From the NCBI GenBank assembly GCA_029569475.1, contig JAKQSZ010000028.1, positions 1-32,296 on the forward strand: a DNA stretch of 32,296 nt, given 5' to 3'. The notes beneath the pieces were generated by a model. The model was given only the letters and a program-made list of their open reading frames with translations, did not search any database and was not told where the DNA came from. The position numbers were made by a program, and so were the translations under genes. Positions 6,667 through 13,958 of the stretch are shown in pieces; position 1 is the stretch's first letter, and every line of letters begins with the position of its first letter. This DNA is from Candidatus Eiseniibacteriota bacterium. Lineage in GTDB: Bacteria; Eisenbacteria; RBG-16-71-46; CAIMUX01.

Positions 6667-8514
6667 TCATTCGATGCCCAGTCCGAGGAGGAACTCGTCT
6701 ATGGCGAAAGCCATGCTACGAGCCAGTTCGGCGCTCTTGAGCGGATCCGAGATGGCCTCCACCCCGAGCCGATCGCCGGTCGAGGCGGGATAGAGGAGGA
6801 CGGCCGGCATGGCAAGTCCCCGGAAGACACGCGCAGGCCGCCGGACGATGCGGACCGGCCTTCCTTCCCACTGGTAGGCGAGGTGGTCGGCGATGTTGCG
6901 CGCCAGGCGCCGCGAAGCGGGCTCGGCCATGCGGGCGACCTGGCTCCACGGCACCAGGCTGGCGATACCCCCGCCTCCGGTGTCGCTGTCGCGAATCTGC
7001 GGCCGGTCCTCCGACCAGGTCGAGGAACGCAACTCGACCGTCTCGAACCTTGCGGGCGGTCCGGCGATGCAGAGCAGAAACTCCTGCGGGGAGCCCGGCC
7101 AGCGCTCCATGCGCAGTCCCAGCCAGCAATCTCCGGCCGGAGCGGGCGCCGTCTCGGGCAGGCCGGAGGGAGAGCGCAGCGCGGAGCGGGCGGAACGGTC
7201 GGAGGTGAGGACCACCTCATGGCCGAAATCCCCCTGAAGGATTGCCCGGAGGTTGGCCGCCAGGAGACGGATCGCCCCATCGGTCGAGGTGGCCGGCGTC
7301 AGCGCGACGTCCTGCCCGGGAATCTGCACGGAGGGTGGGGGCAGGGGATCGACATCTTGCGGCGTCACAGCCAGGCCCGGAAGCTCCAGGAGAATGCGGC
7401 GGCGAGGCCCTCCGGTGCCGAGCCGCAGACGCGCCGGGTCGACATAGCTTTCCAGCGCCCCGTAGCGGCCACGGTCGACCTCGACCTGGCGAGCCGTGAA
7501 GTCGATCGCGATCCCGGCGTCATCCTTCAACGGGCGCGACCGCACACCCTTCCAGCGCGGATCGAAATCGAGCCAGAACTCGCAGCCCTGGGGAGTCGCC
7601 CGCACCTGGGCTATCGATATCCCATCCTGGACACGCCCCCCGGCCGTGAATCCTGCGGGAAGCCTGGCGCCCTTCACCTCAACGAGAGCCTGCCCCGCCG
7701 CGTCCACCACCAGGCGGATGGGGCTCTCCGGATGGACCCCATCGAGGGTCAGGGTCGCCACACCCCCGGCCTGGCTCAGCCTCGCGCCCGCCAGGTGCGG
7801 CCCGGGCAGCGCGATCTCCAGCATCCCGCGATACGGGTCCCACCGGCACCGCTGCTGCAGGATCGGCACCACCGCGCCATCGATGATGGATAGAGGCACC
7901 CAGAGAGCTTCCTGCCGGTAGCGGGTCGCCGCGCCGAGTTGCACCGGCCGGCCATCGACCCAGAAGACGGAGGTGTCGAGGACGAACCGGACCTCGAGAG
8001 AATCGACCAGGAAGCTCCCCTGCCAGGTCTCGGGGTTCCACGTAAGTCTACCCAGGGCTGCGGCGAGTCCCACGGCCTCAATGAGTCCGGCCTCGCCGTC
8101 ACGCAGGATCCGCAGGGCGAAGTCGGGCCGCCCATCCAGGACCCGCACCGTGATCGAGTCCAGCAGCGCGGACGCCTGGATCGCTGCGGCCACACTGGCG
8201 CCATCAGGGAGAGGGACCCGGCGCCGGGAAGGCTCCTCGACCCGGGACTGCCCCAGGCCGGGGGACAAGCCATCCTCCGTGGCACCCTCGTCGCCGGGAG
8301 ATGGGACGGTGGGCGCGTCGCGGACCTCGGGCTCCTGGCCGGACGGCAGGATCTCTTCGGAAGCCGATCCGTCCTGGGCCTGGGCACGGGCCGGTAGAGG
8401 CGCGAGGCAGGTCAGAAGCGCCAGGCACGCCAAGAACGACAGCCACGCCGAGAACGACAAGCACGGGAACACCGCTCGGCCGATGGCCCGGGACCCCGAA
8501 TCCGCGGGGGTCAT
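6667..8514 (-). CDS. Secreted N-acetylmuramoyl-L-alanine amidase-like protein lacking the zinc ligands
   Basis: 615 residues with a signal peptide (hydrophobic core about 20-40, cleavage near PARA-QAQ). A Ser/Pro/Glu-rich linker follows, then a region like copper-amine-oxidase-N (LDTSVFWVDGRPV...ALWVPLSII, about 175-215), an AMIN-like beta-rich part (about 230-390), and a C-terminal third with the outline of Amidase_3: AANLRAILQGDFGHEVVLTSDRS, then MPAVLLYPA and ELARSMAFAIDEFL. The DPGHGG motif, the second-ligand Glu and the SIHAN histidine of true amidases are all missing; the last site reads CWLGLRM. It is probably a non-catalytic wall-binding or regulatory relative. Its ATG overlaps the smpB stop codon (ATGA), and the GerMN gene follows, suggesting an envelope role for the pair. 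Confidence 0.75.
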   Translation of the reverse strand: MTPADSGSRAIGRAVFPCLSFSAWLSFLACLALLTCLAPLPARAQAQDGSASEEILPSGQEPEVRDAPTVPSPGDEGATEDGLSPGLGQSRVEEPSRRRVPLPDGASVAAAIQASALLDSITVRVLDGRPDFALRILRDGEAGLIEAVGLAAALGRLTWNPETWQGSFLVDSLEVRFVLDTSVFWVDGRPVQLGAATRYRQEALWVPLSIIDGAVVPILQQRCRWDPYRGMLEIALPGPHLAGARLSQAGGVATLTLDGVHPESPIRLVVDAAGQALVEVKGARLPAGFTAGGRVQDGISIAQVRATPQGCEFWLDFDPRWKGVRSRPLKDDAGIAIDFTARQVEVDRGRYGALESYVDPARLRLGTGGPRRRILLELPGLAVTPQDVDPLPPPSVQIPGQDVALTPATSTDGAIRLLAANLRAILQGDFGHEVVLTSDRSARSALRSPSGLPETAPAPAGDCWLGLRMERWPGSPQEFLLCIAGPPARFETVELRSSTWSEDRPQIRDSDTGGGGIASLVPWSQVARMAEPASRRLARNIADHLAYQWEGRPVRIVRRPARVFRGLAMPAVLLYPASTGDRLGVEAISDPLKSAELARSMAFAIDEFLLGLGIE

Positions 8515-8984
8515 CCCCGTGCCGCCCGTTTTGCCCGCTCCATCTCCCGGTCAGCCTCTCGCTTGGCGGTGGTTTCCCTCTTGTCGTAGCTCTTCTTCCC
8601 CCGACCCAGCCCAAGGTCGACCTTGACCTTGTTGCGCACCAGCACCAGGGCCAGCGGTATCAGGGTCAGTCCCTTCTCTTGTGTCTTGACCTTGAGCCGG
8701 TTGATCTGGGGTTTGTGGAGGAGCAGCTTGCGGCGCCGGAGCGGGTCGTGGTTGAAGCGATTGGCCTGCTCGTAAGGGCTGATGTGGAGTTGGAGGAGCC
8801 AGGCCTCTCCCCCTTCAATCACGGCGTAGCTGTCCCCCAGGTTGGCCCGGCCGGCTCGCAGGCTTTTGACCTCGGTCCCGGCCAGAACAAGTCCGGCCTC
8901 CCATGACTCGAGGATCTCGTAGTCATGGCGCGCCTTGCGGTTCGCGATCAGGATCTTCCGTTCCGGGTCGTTCTTGGGGGTCAT
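8511..8984 (-). CDS. smpB: SsrA-binding protein SmpB
   Basis: Partner of tmRNA in trans-translation; it binds the tRNA-like domain and occupies the empty decoding site. From ATG 8984 (RBS GGCGGAGC) the product is 157 residues, the family's usual size. Visible are the N-terminal IANRKARHDYEI, the core GTEVKSLRAGRANLGDSYAV (about 37-56), HISPYEQANRFNHDPLRRRKLLLH, and the basic C-terminal tail GRGKKSYDKRETTAKREADRE that folds in the mRNA channel. The reading frame extends 18 codons further upstream, but that part does not look like SmpB. The gene overlaps the next gene by ATGA, so translation is probably coupled. Confidence 0.97.
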   Translation of the reverse strand: MTPKNDPERKILIANRKARHDYEILESWEAGLVLAGTEVKSLRAGRANLGDSYAVIEGGEAWLLQLHISPYEQANRFNHDPLRRRKLLLHKPQINRLKVKTQEKGLTLIPLALVLVRNKVKVDLGLGRGKKSYDKRETTAKREADREMERAKRAARG

Positions 8985-9044
8985 TTGCTCCGCCTTCGGG
9001 TAGAGCAGACTAGTACCAGAGGAGACCGTCGGAGGCAATCGGGA

Positions 9045-9074
9045 TTGACACGCCCCCCGCGCCGTCCCTATGCT
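9045..9074 (+). promoter_or_regulatory. Sigma-70-type promoter of tRNA-Leu
   Basis: -35 TTGACA (9045-9050) and -10 TATGCT (9069-9074) with an 18-bp spacer, 40 bp before the tRNA. The spacing and -35 match the promoter in front of tRNA-Pro. Confidence 0.7.
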
Positions 9075-9114
9075 CGGCTCCTTGGTCGCCGGTCCCCGAT
9101 CGGCGCCAGGGTGT

Positions 9115-9201
9115 GCGGAAGTGGCGGAACTGGTAGACGCGCTGGGTTCAGGGTCCAGTGAGGGTTCCCTCGTAGGGGTTCAACTCCCCTCTTCCGCACC
9201 A
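9115..9201 (+). tRNA. tRNA-Leu (CAG)
   Basis: Class II tRNA with a long variable arm. Acceptor GCGGAAG pairs with CTTCCGC, the anticodon loop TTCAGGG gives CAG, the variable arm is TGAGGGTTCCCTCGT, and the T arm is AGGGGTTCAACTCCCCT. Unlike the other tRNAs here it has CCA encoded (9199-9201). Confidence 0.95.
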
Positions 9202-9574
9202 TCTCTTCTCTTCCTCTCTGCTTCCGTCTCTCTCTGTCCCTCTCGCTGTCGCTGTCGCGCCCGCCATGATGCCGTTGGCCCTGGCCCTCGACGCGGCGGT
9301 CCCGCCTCTCTCTTTCTCTCGTGGATGCCTTCCGCGCTGCCATCAGTCCATCTCGGGCCCTCTCTTCCTCCTCTCTGCGCCGTCTCTGGTGACCCGTGTC
9401 CGCCTTTGGCTTCTCTACTCGACTGCCTGGCCCGGGCGCCGCTTCCATCCAGCCATGGCGCCCTCGCTCCCGGGTCCACCACTATTGTCTTGCTGTCTCA
9501 AGCGCTACAGTGATAAGCTCGCTCGTACAGATTGATCGACGTGATCAGTTTTCAGCTCGTGCCACGGAGGCGAA
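9202..9574. other. Pyrimidine-rich intergenic stretch
   Basis: About 370 bp with no supportable gene. The first 230 bp are rich in TCTC, CCTC and CTGTC runs on the plus strand (microsatellite-like). The last part holds the RBS of the next gene. I see no clear promoter. Confidence 0.6.
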
Positions 9575-10771
9575 GTGGAGAGTTTTCGGTACACGACGCG
9601 AGGGCGCCGGTTCAAACGGCTCCTGGGCGCTGCCCTTGGAAAGACCTTGATCGGCCCGCAGGTCGTCAGCCTGGAGATCACCCATCACTGCAATCTCCGC
9701 TGCTCGTTCTGCGAGTCCCACGGCATCCTCCAAGCGGCTCCGATCACTTCGCGGCGCACCTACCAGGGCGGGCGGTCCACGATGCGCTTGGAGACCGTGC
9801 AGCGCCTGGCCGGCGAGATGGCGGAGATCGGGGTCGATCTCGTGGAGCTCTCCGGCAAGGGCGATCCGATCTCCCATCCGCAGCTCACCGAGGTGGTACG
9901 CGCCCTGCGCGCCGCCGGGCTTCAGTGCGCGATCGTGACCAACGGCACCCTGGCCCGTCCCGACCTGGCGCCTACCCTGGTGGAGACCGGACTCGGCCGC
10001 TTGAACGTCTCGCTCAACGCCGGCAGCCGCGAGTACTACCTGCGCAGCAACCATCGCGACCTCTGGGACAAGGCCATCCACTTCCTTCGTTCAGTGATCG
10101 AGGAGCGCAACCGCAGGGGAAGCCAGTACCCGTGGATCCGCTTGAGCCACGTGGTGTCCCAGGAAAACGTGGAAGACTTCGCGGGCATGGTGCACATCGC
10201 TCGCGACCTCGGCGTCAACGAGGTGACCTTCTACGCGATGGGCGAATTGCCGGAGAGCCAGCACCTGCAGCTGACCGGCGAGCAGGTCGGGGGCATTCAG
10301 GACCGGCTCGAGGAGTACGTCTCCGAGTTGAACGGCGCCGGGATCTCGCACACCCTCGAGAAGTTCGCCCGCGATCTCTCCCTGCGCGTGCGGCACGGGG
10401 CCCCGGTCCAGAGCAACCCCCTGCAGGAGAGGATCCCCTGCTACGAAGGCTGGGTGTTCTGCGTCATCGGACCTGACGGGACGGTGGTCCCTTGTTGTTA
10501 CTGCGAGGAGACGCACCTTGGCAATGTCACCGACACCAGCTTCGTGGAGATCTGGTACGGAGCCCTCTATCGCCAGTTCCGCAACGACAGCCTGAACATG
10601 CCCAAGTCCGGCCGCTGGATCTGCCGCGAGTGCTTTACGAGCTGTAACAAGGCGCAAGACAACCTGCACATCCACAACCGGATCCGTCCACTTCGCAAGA
10701 CACGGGAGGGAGTGAAGGCGGAGATCCCGGCACCCGTCGGATCGGTGAGCGCGGCCTCCCCGCAGGGCTGA
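9575..10771 (+). CDS. Radical SAM protein with a C-terminal SPASM-type domain
   Basis: 398 residues. The radical SAM cluster motif is C39-x3-C43-x2-C46 in THHCNLRCSFC, followed by a TIM-barrel-like region with the SAM-binding stretch ELSGKGDP (91-98, position of the usual GGEP) and VTNGTLA (121-127). The C-terminal part carries a SPASM-type cysteine set: C289, C296, C307, C308, C310, C350, C353, C357. Such proteins install modifications on peptides or activate other enzymes using [4Fe-4S] clusters. No precursor peptide or partner gene is evident next door, so the substrate is unknown. The start is GTG 9575 with GGAGG upstream. It stands alone between tRNA-Leu and a repeat-rich spacer. Confidence 0.88.
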   Translation: MESFRYTTRGRRFKRLLGAALGKTLIGPQVVSLEITHHCNLRCSFCESHGILQAAPITSRRTYQGGRSTMRLETVQRLAGEMAEIGVDLVELSGKGDPISHPQLTEVVRALRAAGLQCAIVTNGTLARPDLAPTLVETGLGRLNVSLNAGSREYYLRSNHRDLWDKAIHFLRSVIEERNRRGSQYPWIRLSHVVSQENVEDFAGMVHIARDLGVNEVTFYAMGELPESQHLQLTGEQVGGIQDRLEEYVSELNGAGISHTLEKFARDLSLRVRHGAPVQSNPLQERIPCYEGWVFCVIGPDGTVVPCCYCEETHLGNVTDTSFVEIWYGALYRQFRNDSLNMPKSGRWICRECFTSCNKAQDNLHIHNRIRPLRKTREGVKAEIPAPVGSVSAASPQG

Positions 10772-10796
10772 ACCAGTTCTCCGCGGGCCTGTTCTT

Positions 10797-10950
10797 TCGG
10801 CAGAACCGACCCTCCGGCAGACCGATCCGGCAGGACTGACCCTCCTGCAGACTGATCGTCCTCCAGCAGGCCGACCTTCCGGCGGACTGAGCCTCCAGCA
10901 GACCGCTCCCAGAAAAACTGATCCTCCGGCAAAGTCATCCTCCAGCAGAT
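10797..10950. repeat. Degenerate direct repeats, about 18 bp
   Basis: Eight or so variants of CCTCCRGCAGACYGA follow one another after the radical SAM gene, with spacing of about 16-20 bp and no conserved unique spacers. The remaining 250 bp up to the next promoter hold no gene I can support. Confidence 0.7.
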
Positions 10951-11192
10951 GGTCTCCCCGGACCACCTCGCAGCCTGGATCGTATACTTCAGAACTTCGA
11001 CAAAACGTAGGCTCCATCTGATCCTCTGAACAAGACAGTGGTCCGGACAGTTGGTCCTGATGCCGCGACAACTCGTCGCCGGGGGAAGACCCAGGACTCA
11101 TCTCGTCGCAGCCCTTCACGGCTCTCTCGACGACTCGGCCATGATCCCTGACGAGTTCGGGCATCCATTTTGCGGGACCGGAGAATCTTGTC

Positions 11193-11219
11193 TTGCCGGA
11201 TCCCGGCGCGTGCTATAAT
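11193..11219 (+). promoter_or_regulatory. Extended -10 promoter of the metallohydrolase gene
   Basis: TGCTATAAT (11211-11219) is a perfect -10 hexamer with a TGn extension. A weak -35 (TTGCCG, 11193-11198) is 15 bp upstream. Transcription would start near 11226, giving a short leader before the RBS GGGGGGCGG and ATG 11251. Confidence 0.65.
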
Positions 11220-11250
11220 CATTTGCACGAAACTTCAGGGGGGCGGTTTC

Positions 11251-13593
11251 ATGAGAAGCGACGCAGTGTTTGCACCCTGCCTGGAAGCCCGAAAGATGCC
11301 GGGCTTCGTGTCAAGGTCTGTGTCCCGAGGCGCCTGCTGGCTGACTTGTCTGGTCACCCTGGCCGGCCCGGCCTCGGCCTTCACCGTGCAACTCGAGGTC
11401 CGGGACGAGTTCGGCCAGATCACCCCGGCGCGCGTGTCGGCGCGCGATCACTCCGGGCGTTTCTTCCCAGCCGGGCCCGACACTTTCTACCTGAGCCATC
11501 GCGAGTGGCCTTGGATGGGGGAGTACTTCTATCCGATCGACCGTGTAACCATGCCCATGGCGGCGGGCAATGCCACCTTCCTGGTCAGCAAGGGGTTCGA
11601 GTACAAACCGATCCGGGCCCAGGTCAACATCGACCGGGACATGACATTGATCTTCAGCCTGTCCCGGCGCACGGACATCCGGAATGAGGGCTGGTACAGC
11701 GGCGACACCCACGTCCACTCCAACCATCATCCAAGCGAATTCACGATCACCCCCGAGCACCTGCTGAAGATGGCCCAGGCCGAGGGCTTGAACATCTGCT
11801 GGACGCTGGACAACGAACACCGCTTTACCGGAGCCCCGCATCCCTCGAGCACCCCGAATGAGATCATCTATTACACGGTGGAGTATCGCAACCAGGCCTA
11901 CGGCCATGCGGAGATGCTCGGGCTGAAGAGCATCACCAGCACAGGTTGTTGCACGCCTCCCGCCCAGGCCTTCCCGCTCCTCTCCGACTTCCACGACACC
12001 TGGAATCCGGGCTACGGGGAGGCGTTTCCGCTGGCGCATCCGTACACCGGCGCCGACTTCCTCGACGACGAGGGGGGCTATCCCGCATGGGGCCTCGCCC
12101 GCGAGATCCCGATCCAGGTCACGCGCGGCAAGATGGATGCGTTCGACATAGCTTCCTACGGGAACGAATCAGAACTGGCCTTGGAGTGGTGGTACAACAT
12201 CCTCAATCTCGGCTACAACATCCCGCCCTCAGCCGGCACCGATTGCGCCTTCAACGTCTACTGGGTCCGCCCCCCCGGCGGCTGGAGGGTGTACGTACGG
12301 GAGGAGGGCGGTCCCCACAACGCCGAACGCTGGGTCGAGGCGCTCAAGGCCGGGCGCACCTTCGTGACCAACTTCCCTCTCATCCCCCGATTCACCGTCA
12401 ACGGCGCCGAAGCAGGCTCCACCCTCGAGTTCCCCGACTCCACAACCACCGTCGAGGTGCACTTCCAGGTCGAATCCGCCTTGCCGGTGCCCAGGGCGGA
12501 ACTGGTTCGTAACGGCGTCGTCGAGCGGACCTTCTCCTTGAACCCCGGGCTGAACGGAACGAGCGCGGAGTTCGTCACCACGGTGGAGTTGCACGAGCCC
12601 TCCTGGCTGGCCTTGCGGGTCAGCGGCCACACCGACATGCGGATGGCTATCTCCGACACGCTCTTCGCCCATACCGGCGCCGTCATGGTAAAGCTCGCCG
12701 GGAAGGGCTGCTCCCATACCTACGATGCCGGGGTGATGTGCGACATGGCCGATTCGCTCGAGATGTTCGTCCAGAACCGCGGTAACTGGACCAGCGAGGG
12801 CAACCGGCTGTACGTCCTCAGCCGGATCGCCGGCGCGCATGACAGCCTGGCCCGGCACTTCCACCTGCCACCCGGACCTTGCTCGCTGCTGGCGCCGGCG
12901 GACCGCGACACGGTCTGGCCGAACGATCCGGATCCCTTCGTCTGGACGGCGGCGGTGGATCCCGAGGTAGGCGACCGGGTCAGCTACCGGGTTCACCTGT
13001 CGCCGGACAGCACTTTCAGCACCTTCTTCGCCTCGCCCCCGCTGTGGACCACCGAGTTCCGCCTGATGCTCCTTCCCTACGGAGCCGGACGGACTTACTA
13101 CTGGCGGGTGGTCAGCACCGACCGCGGCAAGCATGAGGGGTTGTGTGAACCGGCCTGGTTCAGCTTCTGGGTACCCCCGTCGGGAGGCCTGGCCGACGGC
13201 CTGCCGGTGGACGGAGAGATCAGAGGCCCGGAGGACGGCGGTGGCGCCTCGGCTGAAGGGGACCATGGCGCCGGCGCCCACGGATCGGTCCTTGTCTGGC
13301 CCAACCCGGCAACCGGGCCGGTAAGCCTCGGTTGGTCCCGTCCCGATGCGCAGGTCGGTCGGTTCGAGATCTTTGACTCCTCGGGTCGACTGGTGCGCCT
13401 GCTCTTTACCGATACCGCGCCCCCAGCGGACGGAAGGGGAAGCCCGCCCCTGGCGGTTCGCCAGGTCGGCTGGGACCGCCTGGACAACCACGGGCGCCGC
13501 GCCGGCCCCGGAATGTACTGGTCGCGGTACGTCACCTCCTCCCCGGCCGGCGTCATCCGGTCGCCCGCCACCGGCTTCATCCTGCTGCAATAG
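11251..13593 (+). CDS. Secreted CehA/McbA-family PHP metallohydrolase with FlgD-like C-terminus
   Basis: 780 residues from ATG 11251, chosen for its GGGGGGCGG RBS. A signal peptide (ACWLTCLVTLAGPASA, cleavage before FTVQ) is followed by a beta-rich domain (to about 140). The PHP-type domain starts with GWYSGDTHVHSNHH, the metal-binding HxH signature, and continues with ICWTLDNEHRF, FPLAHPY, MDAFDIASYGNES and PPSAGTDCAFN (to about 400). Beta-sandwich regions follow, one fibronectin-like (SYRVHLSPDSTFS...YYWRVVSTDRG). The last 90 residues (VLVWPNPATGPVSL...FEIFDSSGRLVRLL...GPGMYWSRY) resemble a FlgD/T9SS-type C-terminal domain. CehA relatives hydrolyse carbamates and other esters, but most members are uncharacterised and the substrate here is unknown. 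Probably exported to the surface. Confidence 0.85.
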   Translation: MRSDAVFAPCLEARKMPGFVSRSVSRGACWLTCLVTLAGPASAFTVQLEVRDEFGQITPARVSARDHSGRFFPAGPDTFYLSHREWPWMGEYFYPIDRVTMPMAAGNATFLVSKGFEYKPIRAQVNIDRDMTLIFSLSRRTDIRNEGWYSGDTHVHSNHHPSEFTITPEHLLKMAQAEGLNICWTLDNEHRFTGAPHPSSTPNEIIYYTVEYRNQAYGHAEMLGLKSITSTGCCTPPAQAFPLLSDFHDTWNPGYGEAFPLAHPYTGADFLDDEGGYPAWGLAREIPIQVTRGKMDAFDIASYGNESELALEWWYNILNLGYNIPPSAGTDCAFNVYWVRPPGGWRVYVREEGGPHNAERWVEALKAGRTFVTNFPLIPRFTVNGAEAGSTLEFPDSTTTVEVHFQVESALPVPRAELVRNGVVERTFSLNPGLNGTSAEFVTTVELHEPSWLALRVSGHTDMRMAISDTLFAHTGAVMVKLAGKGCSHTYDAGVMCDMADSLEMFVQNRGNWTSEGNRLYVLSRIAGAHDSLARHFHLPPGPCSLLAPADRDTVWPNDPDPFVWTAAVDPEVGDRVSYRVHLSPDSTFSTFFASPPLWTTEFRLMLLPYGAGRTYYWRVVSTDRGKHEGLCEPAWFSFWVPPSGGLADGLPVDGEIRGPEDGGGASAEGDHGAGAHGSVLVWPNPATGPVSLGWSRPDAQVGRFEIFDSSGRLVRLLFTDTAPPADGRGSPPLAVRQVGWDRLDNHGRRAGPGMYWSRYVTSSPAGVIRSPATGFILLQ

Positions 13594-13649
13594 ATCGCGG
13601 CACGGATCCGCGCGAGCGACAAACTCGAAGCTGGGCCTGCACTTTCACC

Positions 13650-13678
13650 TTGCGCACGTCGCTGCGCTTTTGTACGCT
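13650..13678 (+). promoter_or_regulatory. Promoter-like sequence before the mini-ORF/structured RNA
   Basis: TTGCGC (13650-13655), 17 bp spacer, TACGCT (13673-13678). Only half the positions match consensus, but the spacing is ideal and the predicted start (about 13685) lies just before the long Shine-Dalgarno sequence. Confidence 0.4.
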
Positions 13679-13709
13679 GCGGGTACACAAGAAAGGAGGT
13701 GGTCCATAT

Positions 13710-13745
13710 ATGCAAAATATGACCTGTGAGGTGCCTGAACGCTAG
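13710..13745 (+). CDS. 11-residue mini-ORF behind an extended Shine-Dalgarno sequence
   Basis: ATG CAA AAT ATG ACC... to TAG, product MQNMTCEVPER. Upstream, AGAAAGGAGGTGGTCC (13690-13705) is complementary over 16 nt to a typical 16S rRNA 3' end (GGAUCACCUCCUUUCU) with one G-U pair. That is far longer than any other RBS in this window. The ATG is 10 nt after GGAGG, a workable spacing. The peptide is unfamiliar. It may be translated, or the site may serve to hold a ribosome; the sequence cannot tell which. Confidence 0.4.
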   Translation: MQNMTCEVPER

Positions 13746-13823
13746 GCGGCCTGGCCGCGAGTTGATTTTTGCAGCGCAAGCTGCCCGCAGGCCGGCCGCC
13801 GGCGGAATCAAAACAGGTAGCCG

Positions 13824-13898
13824 AACCCAGGGATCCCCGAACTCGTCATTCGGGGCCGGTCTCGCAAGAGACCGGAAGGATCCCTGGGTTTCTCTTTT
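13824..13898 (+). terminator. Branched rho-independent-type terminator
   Basis: A perfect 13-bp GC-rich helix (13824-13836 with 13878-13890) is followed at once by TTTCTCTTTT. The loop is not simple but holds two further hairpins. It would end a plus-strand transcript of the mini-ORF unit and possibly read-through from the metallohydrolase gene. Confidence 0.6.
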
Positions 13899-13951
13899 GA
13901 GGATCCCTCTTCAAGGATCCCTGGGGTAAGGATCCCTGGGGTTTCTCTTTT
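13877..13951. repeat. Iterated AGGATCCCT motif and duplicated terminator tail
   Basis: AGGATCCCT occurs at 13877, 13900, 13914 and 13929. The first and last copies are both followed by GGG(G) and the same TTTCTCTTTT tail, so the 3' arm of the terminator helix has been duplicated. The copies stop 7 bp before the radC stop codon. Confidence 0.8.
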
Positions 13952-13958
13952 CTGCCGG

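Larger units (their letters stand above)
13690..13898 (+). ncRNA. Candidate structured RNA with two GCAA-tetraloop three-way junctions
   Basis: Predicted by eye. Domain 1: hairpin GCGGC/GCCGC (13746-13758), then helix TTGATT/AATCAA (13762-13767 with 13806-13811) enclosing hairpin GCAGC-GCAA-GCTGC (13771-13784) and hairpin GCCGG-CCG-CCGGC (13791-13803). Domain 2: 13-bp helix 13824-13836 with 13878-13890, enclosing CCGAA/TTCGG (13837-13853, 7-nt loop) and an 8-bp hairpin capped by GCAA (13856-13875). A U-rich tail (TTTCTCTTTT) follows. The 5' part holds the mini-ORF. No plus-strand gene follows, since radC is convergent, so this is probably not a leader. I recognise no known RNA family. The perfect helices are seen; the function is unknown. 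Confidence 0.5.

Noticed and set aside
6358..7893. A 511-codon plus-strand open frame opposite the GerMN and amidase-like genes
   Set aside because: Shadow of the minus-strand genes; the VDPLPVV repeat in it is the 30-bp minisatellite read in another frame.
10797..10950. CRISPR array
   Set aside because: Repeats are imperfect, there are no unique spacers of constant length, and no cas genes are in view.
10091..11164. Minus-strand frame with AGGSV repeats opposite the radical SAM gene and its downstream spacer
   Set aside because: Half of it is antisense to a clear gene and the rest is the translation of the degenerate 18-bp repeats.
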